DNA of 64,000 nt from Xenia sp. Carnegie-2017 (lineage: Eukaryota; Cnidaria; Anthozoa; Malacalcyonacea; Xeniidae), in NCBI RefSeq assembly GCF_021976095.1, contig NW_025813447.1, positions 7,445,532-7,509,531 of the forward strand. Direction: 5' to 3'. Shown here piece after piece: positions 38,367 through 52,300 of this stretch; the stretch's first letter is position 1, and the number at the start of each line of letters is the position of its first letter. The notes beneath the pieces are model-generated. The model saw only the letters and a program-made list of their open reading frames with translations, searched no databases and had not been told where the DNA came from. Both the position numbers and the translations under genes were made by a program.

Positions 38367-41300
38367 TATTAAATCTCCAGGTTTAATCGTTGTCAATCTA
38401 AAGATGCAGATGGAAAGTCTACATGAATGATTCAATGATCAAGAAAACAATTAGGAAGCATTTAGAGAGAGAAAACAAAGAGTCTCTTTATAATATAAAA
38501 GGATTGATGAAGGGCTCAAGATTTCACTATGGGACTTTCGAAGCTAATATTGGATTCAACTGCAATGGAGAAATAACATGCACGATAACCTTCAAGAAAA
38601 CTCTCGTGACTTGCAATATGGCAGTGAATTAATACCTGATCACAGATTCATAGATGCTCAAATGTCAATTCACATCGGAACTACTTATTTTTAGTGTATG
38701 ATAGACGTTTGGACATCTTCAATCTTAACCAAGTTTAAGGAAAGTTTGTTCGAGCAACGTTAAATTTATATGACCACATTGATTGAGCACGTTTGAAAAC
38801 ACATATTCTGGTCAAAACGTCAATTTAAGTAAACCAAAATTCGTTAAATATAAAGCAGCTCGGGTCGTTTCTTCCTAAACGGGAGTCAGCACAGTCACAA
38901 TAACAACCGAAAGAGTATTGCTGCTTTCAAAAACAACGACTAGTCATTGGACCTACGTGGGCTCAATGATTCCAGCTGCAGAGAAATCAAATACAACACA
39001 GCAACCCAATTTCAGCGAGGAGTCTATAAATCTACTTCCCCATCAATAGTGAAATAAAAAGCGGTCATGCACGTGGGCGTTGCTCTAGTCACAATAGACG
39101 TACGAGGCCATTACGCAATATTTGTTTGCAGCCGATGTTTTGCCAACTGAATTGGTTCACATCGCACACACCCGAAAACATTTGTATTGCACGAGTGCAA
39201 TTGATATAAAACTACTTCTTATAGAGATCACTATTCACCACACAAGTGCAAGCACTGTAGAGCGTACGCTAGACTGCACTTTTACTATTAAATGGTGATT
39301 AAATTGAAATATTATTCTATCATGTACATACAGACTACAGAGTGTCACCGGAAAAAAACGAAACCCACATGAATTATTATGTATACGCTAAAGCTATCAT
39401 GCACATTAATATTACTAGCATTCAAAACTGTTTAATGACCTTGACAGTTCTGTGCCTCAGGGATTTGTTAGGGTTTGTGCAGTATTAGTAAAAGCAAAAC
39501 ACGTTAAAACTTAAAACTCCTGACATAGACTGATTTTCATCGCAAATTTATTACGCAAATTTATTACGCAAATGCTTTGTCAAGGCAAAGCGACATCAAC
39601 TGAGTTATAATAGCCACACAAACTTGATCATATTTTCCATAAGTTGCAACGAACGTCGAACATTACATGGACAAGCGTATGAATACATCTAACCGGGCGG
39701 AAAAAAGAGCTATTAACTATTGTCTTACGCAGATTTCAATTTAATGCATACATAAGTATTTGTGCGGGTTACGGTTTTTTTTGGGACACCAGATGCAAAT
39801 ATAATATTAAATTAAAGGTAATATTGTTTAAGTAAAATTGACTTGTTTCATCTATTGCATTAATTCATTAAATTTTAAGTCGCTAATTTTAGTACTTTAT
39901 CATTGAAAAAATTTTGTTTTGCCACCTAATGTTATTGCGAAATAGCAGTTGGCGGAGGCCACTTACTTTTTACAATACGAATAAATTATACGGATATCTT
40001 CAGTTTGTGCAAAACCGGAAATAGCAACTTTCCATATTTGGAAATCGGTTTACGAGCGAATCCATGGGTGTCCATGGTTTCACAAATATTGCGAAATGCA
40101 ACAACACGATCATCGATGGATGTGGAACACTCCTGAACAACGACATAAATCAGAACCAAAATAGAAACGAAGACTTCACATCAGCGTGATATAACACACG
40201 CAGTATCATTGTGAATAAGAATTATTTACAAATTTGCGAGTGCTCTTCCAATTCACGTTTCCATGTGACACACTCACATGGAGACCGGGGTGAAAATTAA
40301 TACACCGCGAAATTCAAACTAAACAGGAAACCTAGATGGTCTACCGTTTAGTGAAAGCATAAATAGAATTATCAGTAAAGTTTGGAAAAATGAATATAAA
40401 TGCCAACGAAACATGAGCAACAGTATAATTCGTAGCCATATATGTCAAACAATCCGAATGCGAAAATACTCCAAACAACATGTTGTCAATATGTTTGACT
40501 AGTGCAATATTCTATATACTTTAGCTATACCTGCACAATTGTGCCAAGTGTCAAGTAATTCAATTCAATTAGGACGTAGAATACATCCTTATTAGTCAAC
40601 TATAATGGGAAATAAACCGAAAATCTGTTTCGAATACACCCCACGCTGCAGAGCGACTCAATTTTACAATGTGTGCATATGAAATATTACGGAGTCGGAA
40701 GAGGATGCAATTGAAGGAATTCGTTGTTTTTTTAAGTTGAAATCAGAACAGGATACGATTACTTTCAAAAGTCAGGTGATCTACTCCTAAGAACCATGTT
40801 GTAGACATAAAGTGACAATCTTAGTTTGTGTCAAGCATTTACACCAAGGAAAGACCATAGTGAGAAATTACGAAATAGATTACTGGACGTGAAGAACGAG
40901 ACGAAGTTTCTAAAATTTCTACAATATAAGAAAATTAGAAAGTCTCTTGCCCTGCAAACTGGTAAGTTTTTGATGCTTTAACGTTGTTTCCATTAACTCG
41001 ACAACCAAAGCACAAGAAATTGGTCTAGGTAGGTTTATTATGATTGATAAAATAGAAATTACAAGTCTTATCATTTTGTTAAGACGCAAAAACTGATTTG
41101 GAACGACTTAAAAATAATAGCGACGATTTGTAATGAAAAAAGAGCACACGCCTTTAGATGTTCGAGGAAAGTGCACGATATATTAAACTGTAACTCAGGG
41201 AAAACCCTTCCAATTAGCCCATACAAATTTATCAATACTAACGGTCGATCTAGACGAACAACACAGGCTGATGAATTGATTTCACGATGTTTCGAAAGCT

Positions 41301-43608
41301 AACAGCACATTTTACTTTTCACTTTTCTAATTCAATCATAAACTTCAGCGTACCGTAGGATGTACATAGATAAAAAAGATCTTAAAACAAATTTTAATTG
41401 TGCTATTTTCTTCTTCGGAAATTCACAACGACTAAATTCACAGTTAAATTCACAACCAATGAGTTTGAAGTCAAAATTAAGATACACAAAAGAGTGTAAG
41501 ATAATATTGAAATTCATAAAAAGCTAATGCGTTTATTATTTTGACCAACCCAAGCCCTTTCAGGATATTTCGCAACAAATTTCGTCCCCATTTTCTTGGA
41601 ATTACTGGCGCGTGTACTTTAAATCAGTCACATTATATAATTTATAAAAGATTTTATTGAATGTTATCTAGTATCACGGAATGGAGAGCAAAATTAGCGA
41701 ATTACAATAATCGCACGTGATGTACTTAGTATAATGTACGACAAAACAATACATTTTTAAACAAGAAATATATTTATAGCACGCCAGCTGCCACAAAAAT
41801 CGAAGATGCTTCACACGTATCATAATTTACATTAATATACATCGAATATACTTCAGATAACATTTTTCCTTTGTACAAATCATACAATAATTACTGTTTC
41901 TTTATTAAAATAAGCGATGGGATCGCGAATAATCACTCTTTGATACTTATTCTTTTCATCGGAAGATGCCATATTAGTCGTCGATTGACGTCAACCAACG
42001 ACTCAAGCTCGTGTTATTACAAGTACCCGAGTACAAGCCGAACAATTAATCCATTTAAATCATCAAGTTTACGAACGTCATACGGCGTTTAACGAGTTGC
42101 ACAATCGGCTTGTACACGTCAACATGCAAAGCATTGCTGTCTTCTATCGCGATTAAAGATAAAACCGACATTAATACCGCACAGAAATAAGCAGAAAACT
42201 CACATAAATTACATAAAAATGAAACTTATTCCTTACTTAGCCAGTTAACAAAGAAGAACTGATAATATTTCGTTTTGAGTTTCTGTATTGTGCAATGTTT
42301 AAATACAATGACGTCTGTGAGCCGCCGTCGACGTAATACATACTGCGGGGGTCAATTACGACCAAGCCCTTTTTTCTCGAACATTTATATAACAGACTAA
42401 TTCAAATGGCAGGCAATATGGGAAAACTTATTAGGCGAACATTCGCTGCTGCTTCAGAATCGTTTTACACACGTACGAGCTGTTTCTCCACTCAACTCCC
42501 TCAAAACGGAAGTAAGTAGCTCTGGTGTTCTAAATTATAAAGAATATTTCAAAAATGCTATTACGTGTTTACATTAGTAGCGATCGGTTGAATGGAAGAA
42601 TCCAGTAATGTCTAGAGATATCATATCTTACTTATTATACTTGTAATTTCTCTCGTTATTTTCTTCTCTGTTGAATATATTTACGTAGATATAAACCTAT
42701 TTATCGCGAATGTATTCTATGCTTTATAATATATTAGATGCTTGCAACAAAGGATTATTGAATCATTCAATTGCGTTGTATGATAAAGTACGCATGTAAA
42801 TTTCGTCTCAATGTCCACAGGCACTTCGCTTAACTTGAAATAAGCCATTAAATTCTATCGCATGTACGCACATATTCTCACGCTCGTATGTCGATCGCTA
42901 CATTGTTGACAATATTCGCCTGTATGAATTACAAGAGTGCAATTCTTCCCGGGGATTCGATCATCGAATCCAGGAGCAAAACGCTTCAAATTTCAATATA
43001 GCTGCGGTTTTCAACAATTGACAGGAATCGCTTAATCGCTTTAAGTGAAGCAAATTGCTGTTATGTTTCGACAACTAAGGAACATTCTAAGACAAAAACA
43101 GTTGTGCGCGAAATTGAGCTGTTGGTAACTGCAATCGACATGGAAAAATTTAACAGCGTAAGTTCAATGTTGGCAGTGCACTAGCAAATAATTACACCTA
43201 CTCGTCACGAAGCCACCATAAAAACCTTACCTTGTAAGCAAGAACTGCCATATAAATATACGGAAGATACTGAGTACTACGTTTTTACAAAAAAGGTCCG
43301 AATCACTGGCTATTAAAAATGTACTGGTCTTGGTAATGTTGATATGTACAACAGACGTTATGTTGTCAATGTCTTATATACTTACTGGTACTTTTGCCGT
43401 TCTCATGCTGCTGTTACACAGAATTTATTATTGGAAATGTTGTGAATTACTATCTTAGAGGTTCATCAAACAATTAAATTACAAATCTTTCCTGAATAAT
43501 GCAAACCAAAAACACATGTTGCACAGCGCTATGTTTACGAATTTTAAAAGATAACCAGCCAACTAGTTACCATTACACGCAAGTCGTTTACAAAGATTTC
43601 TCTTTTAG
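38367..43608. other. Region between the fifth and sixth ETS genes
   Basis: No gene could be established. A frame at 38,423-38,632 just after the fifth gene is probably 3' UTR; AATAAA at 39,053 is a distant candidate poly(A) signal. Possible short first exons for the sixth ETS gene are 42,406-42,511 (a 35-residue arginine- and serine-rich peptide before GTAAGT, phase 1), 43,140-43,157 (MEKFNS before GTAAGT, phase 0) and a non-coding stretch ending at 40,961 before GTAAGT. None matches the phase of the best acceptor at 43,608, so I do not assign one. Confidence 0.4.
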
Positions 43609-43645
43609 AAACCCGAAGAAGCGTAATTCAAAACAAACTTCTACA

Positions 43646-44910
43646 ATGCCAACAGTTCGACCAAGGACAACTATCTACTTGTGGGAATTTCTCTTACAAC
43701 TACTAGACGGTGAAGAGCATTGCTCCTCGATTTCATGGTTAAACAGAGAACGTGGTGAATTTGTTCTTAAGGACCAAGGCGAGATCGCGAAGTTGTGGGG
43801 AATAGTGAAAGGCCGGCCTCGTATGGACAAAATAAAATTGGGACGTGCTATGCGATATTATTACAAAAAGAAACTCCTGGCAAAGGTTAGTTCAACGATG
43901 CGATCTTTTCATCACTTCACCATCGCAGCACGATCCTAATTCAGCATGCAAAAACATTGCACTTAAAATAATGTACAGCCCCCTGTTGATTACGAGGAGA
44001 AAATTTGAACTCTGACACCCACTCCCAGTTTCATTCATGCAGACAAGTGGCTTGTGTAAACGATCTATTTAACATATTCTTCTGCTTGTAGGTACCGAGG
44101 CGTAAAGCTGTATATCGTTTTGTGAAATACGATTGCCTCAAACAAAAACAATCCGAAGTTGTACGTCAGGAGGATTTTACAGAAATTGATTTCACCGAAA
44201 ATCCGCTAATTGATATGATCGATAAAGGCAAAAACGGCGATCTGTTACTTCCGGGAAAAGTAGATCCCGACAATGACGACATGCCTTTGGGGAAAATGCT
44301 TGCAGGAGGCAAAGAGAACACGTTCACAAGAAAGGAAGGGTGTGATGGATCGGAGTATGTAGGAAACACGTTTGGAAGCATGGACAATATTTCGGATGCT
44401 TCATGCAGTTTCTATGATCAAAATCAGAACAATTTCAACATGCCTATCCCGACTTCGGATCATTATGTTCCATGTTCTGAGCTGCCATGTATATCACAGC
44501 AGAACTATCTTAACTGTTATAAGAACGAGATGCCAGGGCCTATAACAAGCTACAGCATGGCGCAAACTTACAACCAAACATTGCATTCTAATGGAACGTA
44601 TGCGAATACAACACCATACAGTGTGGACAACGGTGGACCATTGGCCTCGCTGTTACTAAACAGTATTTTGATGAGCGACCAACAAATTACCGAGGACCAA
44701 ACTAGTTATCAAACGGTACCCTCGGCGTCTTTGTTAACATCTACGGGAAACACTGCACCTATTTTATCCACAGGCTATTCACAGTTTAAACAAGAACCAT
44801 CACTTCAAACTAATTTTAACCCTTCTGGACATTTTCTCGACGAAAACGAAGAAACCTTAAAGTCGTTGAGGGAGTTTGAAAGATTGCTATCGCTGAAGGG
44901 AAGTTTTTAG
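43646..44910 (+). CDS. ETS-domain transcription factor, ELF/E74-like, sixth gene
   Basis: The ETS exon is bounded by the acceptor TTCTCTTTTAG at 43,608 and a GTTAGT donor after 43,885; the last exon is 44,092-44,910 (acceptor TGCTTGTAG). From the ATG at 43,646 the product is 352 residues; an upstream exon could extend it. The ETS domain (about residues 9-97) begins TIYLWEFLLQLLDG, has three tryptophans and the helix LGRAMRYYYKKKLLAKV, and ends at AVYRFVKYDCL. The LGRAxRYYY and LAKV signature is closest to ELF1/2/4 and E74. The phase-0 intron at the domain end is shared with the other five genes. The tail is asparagine- and serine-rich, contains FKQE (a SUMO consensus) and ends in an acidic, leucine-rich segment. 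It is a nuclear regulator, convergent with DENND6. Confidence 0.88.
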
Positions 44911-44959
44911 TTCAAAGATTATATCATATAGATTTTATGCCATAAAATGTAAATATTTT

Positions 44960-44973
44960 AATAAAGAAATAAA
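44960..44973 (+). terminator. Poly(A) signals of the sixth ETS gene
   Basis: Two overlapping-range AATAAA hexamers, at 44,960 and 44,968, lie about 50 bp after the stop codon. Confidence 0.75.
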
Positions 44974-46098
44974 ACTATGAAACTATTGATTCGGTAAACG
45001 TATGGCTTAAACTTGCTTTGAGAATCGCACGATATGATTGACTAGTGATTGAATTGACATGTTTTCCTGTTTAGCCCAGGAAGGAATTGCGGTATTCGTA
45101 CTGCTCTGTTCACGTATGCATAGAAGCTAATAATTTCCTCTTATCTTGGGATTCCAAAAAAACTCAAAGCTTCGTACAATATTTGAATGGTCATTTAATA
45201 CAACAAGGAAATCATATTTAACGCACCACACGAGCTCTTCTAAAAATTTCAAATTGACATAAACAAGACAATTCCGAATTGTTAAGCAATGTGCTGTCAA
45301 GCAATGTAAACATGACTATATAACAGTCGTATAGCCTGGTATATTTATAAACAAGTTCCGAATATTTGAGACTTCAGCCATTAGGCGAATTCAGCTCTCG
45401 AGTTCGACTCTTTTCGACTTTGCCCACGTTGACAACGTGAAAAAGCATATTTGCTTTAGACAAATATGAATTTAAGCTTGCATAACTATGTACTGATAGA
45501 TAAAAAGTACACTTACTTTCAAATTGATAATCCATGTGGTGTATGGTACTAACGTTGATTGTTTACGAATTTAGTCCTCAAGCGTGTCGATTGTTCATCA
45601 TTGAAGTTTTTAACCGCTCATGTAGTGCGTTCTGTCTCTGTCCCTCATATGAACGTGTTTACTTCACTTGACACAAGTTTTTTGTTAACTTCATGTTTAA
45701 ATATACTGCAATAGCTGTTCAAATTTACCAAACTGACTTTCTTCTTCCTCGAAGTTGAGGGAGATTGAGAAGTAAAGTATTACAGCACGTGGATACCATT
45801 TCTTAAAATACACGACTTTTGATTGGTCAGAGATGACAGTGGCACGTGAGAAATCAAGTACGATTGGGTACGATTGTTGCGACATGTACGAAAGAACTCA
45901 TTGGTTTAAGTTTAGAAACATATTTTAATTTATGACAAAAAATGGATCCGGCTGCAAATGCAATGCTCAGACTATAAGAAAATCGTCGTCATTATTTCGC
46001 AATAAAATGAAATAAAAATTACCCACCAGAACAAAACAACGCCTTTTATTATGTATCACATGAACATTGAATAGCACAGCATTGTACAATATATCCAA
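44974..46098. other. Convergent intergenic DNA between the sixth ETS gene and DENND6
   Basis: AT-rich sequence with no supported gene. Its right part should contain the 3' UTR of DENND6. Confidence 0.6.
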
Positions 46099-46104
46099 TT
46101 TATT
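46099..46104 (-). terminator. Poly(A) signal of DENND6
   Basis: The complement reads AATAAA, 240 bp after the DENND6 stop codon. A second copy lies at 46,045-46,050. Confidence 0.5.
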
Positions 46105-46343
46105 CCAATAAAATTTGTACATTCTCTTTCCCCGAAGCTTGCTTCGTTGTCGCATAGATTTCCCGACTGACTTTTGACATGGAAATCCGCATTCTCTCTC
46201 AAAGAAATTTAAGCAATTGCTTGCAAAAAAATTTTGGAAAGAGCTTAGAATGGCAACTTTGTGCGGCCGTCCCTTCCTAAGACCGGATCTTTTCTTTCCC
46301 TTCACCGGTTGGGTGCCCACAACTTTCTTGCACCAAATGAAGT

Positions 46344-49300
46344 TCAACCCTTTCGTAGAATGTGTTGAAGATCTTGTGGTAAGGTATCCAACACTTGTTC
46401 CATCTGAAGACATAGCTTTTTCAAAACATCGTCTGTGACTTGGGTTTCGAAATGCCTAGCACTTTTCTGCAAGGTAAAATGGTTGACATTGGAGGCATTT
46501 TCGATGGTCTTGCTGAATGTTTCGTGCACAGGGGACGAAACACAGGCGAGAGCATAAACACAACAAATGCAAATCATCATATACGTATGTTTAAATCGGG
46601 AAACTTACATGATGCCGTTCATGTATAGATATATGTTTAAACTTATCAGCTATACGAACTTTCATCATTCAATTGTGACAGTTATTAGGTATACGAACCA
46701 TTTTTTCTCGTGTTTTGAGGATAAAATCCACAATTTCGACCTCATTTTTCGCGGTCATCCATGACGACATATCCTGAAAACGCGTAAATAAGTATTTCAC
46801 GAATGCATATGAATGATAGCATTGAGGGTTTTCACTAGTCGTCATAGCCGCCATGTTGGCGTATTACTGAACACAATGTTAAAGAATTTCTTTATTTTGA
46901 AACATCAATAAAGCCGGTTCCTAATTTTTTACATGTTGATCACTTTGGGAAAGATGAGAAGACTGTACAAGTCTATAGACGGTAAGTGATAGTACGTATT
47001 GATCATCTAGGTTACCATTAAATTGAAGGAATTTTATACATGGCAATTATAACTATAACACTTAAGATTCAGTTAAGTTACTTTGTGTAAGTCTATGTGT
47101 CGTAAGTGTATCTCTGTGAATGAAAAATGATTGGAATCAAAGTGAAACATATATGTACATACAGCAACGGCCAACGCTTCCAAATGGAGTAAGAGTAACT
47201 TCTGCTGAATTTGGTGTTGTCTGTTTCGAAACCATCCTTCGAAGTTGGCTGACCTGAAAAAGCGTCTTGAAAAAAAATCAAAGTCATTAAAATTAAAGAA
47301 TGTAAAAAATACGATTGGAACAAAGCAATGAACGAACAAGGGTAATGATAACGAAATGCAAGTAACACAAAGATATTAACGCAATCATGTAAGTATATTT
47401 TCACCTGTAAAGTCCTTTCCAGTCTCCTTTTAATCCAGTCGTAAGTTGGGGACCAGAATGTTCAACTGTTTTCAAAAACTCTTCGGCATCGAAAGACTTA
47501 AGTTTTGGGGGTAGCTGTCAAAGATATGTAGAAAATTTTAGCGCATGTCATGCAGTGACAAAAAACCGCAACATAGTGAAGTTTCGTGCACTGGAAGATT
47601 TCCCATTGGGTACGTGAAAAATTGCGGAGATTTTTACACAGGGTTATGCACGGTTTTTACACGGTTACGTGACTTTATACTTGGCATGACTAAAATACGG
47701 GAGTTGGCCGATTAAAGAACCAAAAAGTACAAGACAAATTTTGGACACTTGGCTCATTGAAAATTGAAAATCATAGGGGAACCTGCCACACAGCATATGG
47801 GCGAGACCAAATTTCGAGACTTCAATAACACTAATGAAAGTCAAGAACGTAATACTGCATGTACACTGATAAATATGTATGGGGATACCAAGCATGTAAC
47901 TGTATGTACACATATGAATATGTATGGGATACCAAGCATGTAAACTGTATGTACACATATGAATATGTATGGTACCTTCCACGGAGAAATACTTCTTTGT
48001 AAAGGCATCAAACTAGCAGCGTAACGTTCCTAAACGAAACAAAATCAAACATTTTGAATCTCAAATTTTAAAAGCTTGTAAATCTTTAATTCGAAGCAGC
48101 CGCAATCGCCAGCAATCCTCTTACGTAATCCTGGATTACGTATGCATGCATTCTGCCTTTCAAGAACTACCATTAAGGATGTAGCTAGCTATGGCGGATA
48201 ATCTCAAATGTATTTGGAAAAATAGGATTTTTACCAATGGTATAATGAAACTTTGCGTGAGTTCCCTCATGTGCTTTCTCAAAATAGCATTCTGTAATAC
48301 AAAAATTTTTTGATCAGATCAACTTCACGAAGTGCATGAATTAAACTCGACTTTGTCGCCTTCCTTAAAGTGGAAATAAAAAGGCATTATTTTTAACAAA
48401 ACCAACTCTAAATGGTATCCTTATACATATGCCATATATACGCAACGCAGATATAGGAGATCTCCGTTCTCCTACGTGTGTTTACAATTAAGAAAATTTT
48501 TTTATATAACATCGTAATTAATAATGATCGATGACGCCCCACATGGTATCAAAGGGGCGAATATTTTAAAGATAATTAAGTTAAAAAGGCACATAGTGCT
48601 TTCTAGTTGTCGTGACCTTCAAGGACCACGCCGTGTGACCTATCAACACACACAGCTTTAATTTATGAACACAACATCCACGAAATACAGGAAATAATGA
48701 AAAACCCCAGAAAACTGCAGAGAAAGACGACACACGACCTGAATAGTCTAAATACTGTTAATAAAAACATCTGTAAAATTCAAATGTTAATGCAGTTTGC
48801 CATGAACCATTGTATGCACGACATTTCGGCCAGTGTATCGACAAACCAGACGTAATACGTAAAGTAAAAATGTCACGTGAGTATCATTTATACTGTTTCG
48901 TTTTAGTTTCCGGGCAAATTGTTGACTGCAATATATGACTATAGAACAAAAACTCGTATCTACGTAGTACAAATTTATCGTACCTGAGCTTCTGCAGGTC
49001 GTTTCTTCTGCCCTCCCTAAACAGTTAAAATAACATTCGTATTTCACTTGCTCTCTAACGTCGGCGAATTGAATTTAATGATTTTGAGAATTTCACCACA
49101 GTAAGGTGACAAATATACGACTACGAAAGCATAACGTAAACACAAGATCAAGGAGATTTTGCAGCCATATAGCAGATGTGAGGGTGACAATCAATTATAC
49201 CTTACACAACGAAACTCTCCAAACTAATTTCAGATCAATTTTATAGAAACACAACACCATAAAACGCAATACCCTTTTTATAGCTTTGATGAACAATTTA

Positions 49301-52300
49301 TCTCTCTGTAGATACTGTTTATAACGGGTGTAAATACCTAAAAATTTGAACCAATGTTATGCACGTGATACACGCTGGACAAAATCTTGGAAACAAGATG
49401 CGGTCCAACGCGGATGCATGGTGATTTTAAACTATTCATGAAATAAGTTGAGCGCAATCCATCTTATGGTATATTGAAATACCTGGCTTTGCCTCGAAAG
49501 ATCTTTTCTCGTTCCCTAGAGGAGAAGGCCGGCCACCAATAACTAAAAAAGGAAATATACAAATTACAAAGTGTACGCATAAAATAATGAAACAGCTTAG
49601 TTGCTTTCAAATTAGATTTGAGAAATGGTTCAACAAATTGTTTGCATGTGAAAAGTAGGCCAAAACAAAAGGAAAAACACCTTCGTTTTTTCTTCAATAT
49701 AAACATACGTGTATACGGCACCCTTAATCTAAACAATCACCATAGAGGAAAAGGTTCATGTAATAGCTCAAATGAAGCTAGAATTGACGATAATATTATG
49801 TCTCGTCAGGATATGCGTAGGACGTTAAAAAATGGAAGGTCCCTCGAGGTGAGTTTGGGTTTAACAACTTGATATAGTATTCCGTCCATCGAGTAAACTC
49901 AAACGTAAAACTACCATTGAAGTCTTACCTAAGTTATTCATTGCTCCCATTAAAATTACCATTGAAGTCTTACCTAAGTTATTCATTGCTCCCATTAAAA
50001 CTACCATTGAAGTCTTACCTAAATTATTCATTGCTCCCATTAAAACTACCATTGAAGTCTTACCTAAGTTATTCATTGCTCCCATTAAAACTACCATTGA
50101 AGTCTTACCTAAGTTATTCATTGCTCCCATTAAAACTACAATTGAAGTCTTACCTAAGTTATTCATTGCTCCCATTAAAATTACCATTGAAGTCTTACCT
50201 AAGTTATTCATTGCTCCCATTAAAATTACCATTGAAGTCTTACCTAAGTTATTCATTGCTCCCATTAAAACTACCATTGAAGTCTTACCTAAATTATTCA
50301 TTGCTCCCATTAAAACTACCATTGAAGTCTTACCTAAGTTATTCATTGCTCCCATTAAAATTACCATTGAAGTCTTACCTAAATCATTCATTGCTCCCAT
50401 TAAAACTACCATTGAAGTCTTACCTAAGTTATTCATTGCTCCCATTTAAACTACCATCGAAGTCTTACCTAAGTTATTCATTGCTCCCATTTAAACTATC
50501 ATCGAAGTCTTACCTAAGTTATTCATTGCTCCCATTAAAACTACCATTAAAGCATTACCTAAGTTATTCATCGCTCCCATTTAAACTACTATTGAAGTCT
50601 TACCTAAGTTATTCATCGCTCCTATTTAAACTAGCATCGAAGTCTTACCTAAGTTATTCATCGCACCCATTAAAACTACCATTGAAGTCTTACCTAAGTT
50701 ATTCATTGCTCCCATTTAAAAAACCATTGAAGTCTTACCTAAGTTATTCATTGCTAGCATTAAAAGTACCATTGAAGTCTTACCTAAGTTATTCATTGCT
50801 CCCATTAAAACTACCATTGAAGTCTTACCTAAGTTATTCATTGCTCCCATTAAAACTACCATTGAAGTCTTACCTAAGTTATTCATTGCTCCCATTAAAA
50901 CTACCATTGAAGTCTTACCTAAGTTATTCATTGCTCCCATTAAAACTACCATTGAAGTCTTACCTAAGTTATTCATTGCTCCCATTAAAACTACCATGAA
51001 AGTCTTACCTAAGTTATTCATCGCTCCCATTAAAACTACCATTGAAGTCTTACCTAAGTTATTCATTGCTCCCATTAAAACTACCACTGAAGTCTTACCT
51101 AAGTTATTCATTGCTCCCATTAAAACTACCATTGAAGTCTTACCTAAGTTATTCATTGCTCCCATTTAAACTACCATTGAAGTCTTACCTAAGTTATTCA
51201 TCGCTCCCATTTAAATTACGATCGAAGTCTTACCTAAGTTATTCATCGCTCCCATTTAAACTACCATTGAAGTGTTACCTAAGTTATTCATTGCTTCCAT
51301 TATAACTACCATGGAAGTCTTACCTAAGTTATTCATTGCTCCCATTAAAATTACCATTAAAGTCTTACCTAAGTTATTCATTGCTCCCATTTAAACTACC
51401 AATGAAGTCTTACCTAAGTTATTCATTGCTCCCATTAAAACTACCATTGAAGTCTTACCTAAGTTATTCATTGCTCCAATTAAAACTACCATTGAAGTCT
51501 TACCTAAGTTATTCATTGCTCCCATTAAAACTACCATTGAAGTCTTACCTAAGTTATTCATTGCTCCCATTAAAACTACCATGAAAGTCTTACCTAAGTT
51601 ATTCATCGCTCCCATTAAAACTACCATTGAAGTCTTACCTAAGTTATTCATTGCTCCCATTAAAACTACCACTGAAGTCTTACCTAAGTTATTCATTGCT
51701 CCCATTAAAACTACCATTGAAGTCTTACCTAAGTTATTCATTGCTCCCATTTAAACTACCATCGAAGTCTTACCTAAGTTATTCATCGCTCCCATTTAAA
51801 TTACGATCGAGTCTTACCTAAGTTATTCATCGCTCCCATTTAAACTACCATTGAAGTCTTACCTAAGTTATTCATTGCTCCCATTAAAACTACCATTAAA
51901 GTCTTACCTAAGTTATTGATCGCTCCCATTTAAACTACCATTGAAGTCTTACCTAAGTTATTCATTGCTCCCATTTAAACTACCATCGAAGTCTTACCTA
52001 AGTTATTCATTGCTCCCATTTAAACTACCATTGAAGTCTTACCTAAGTCATTCATTGCTCCCATTTAAACTACCATTGAAGTCTTACCTAAGTTATTCAT
52101 TGCTCCCATTAAAATTACCATTAAAGTCTTACCTAAGTTATTCATTGCTCCCATTTAAACTACCAATGAAGTCTTACCTAAGTTATTCATTGCTCCCATT
52201 AAAACTACCATTGAAGTCTTACCTAAGTTATTCATTGCTCCCATTAAAACTACCATTGAAGTCTTACCTAAGTTATTCATTGCTCCCATTAAAACTACCA

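Noticed and set aside
38423-38632. 69-codon plus-strand frame after the fifth ETS gene
   Set aside because: There is no acceptor in frame and no domain. It is probably 3' UTR.
46952-46987. Plus-strand short exon MRRLYKSID before GTAAGTG
   Set aside because: It lies inside a DENND6 intron on the other strand, and no downstream exons were found.
49618-49872. Plus-strand 84-codon frame with GTGAGT after [17 protein letters not shown]
   Set aside because: It is inside DENND6 intron 13 on the opposite strand, with no acceptor or further exons.
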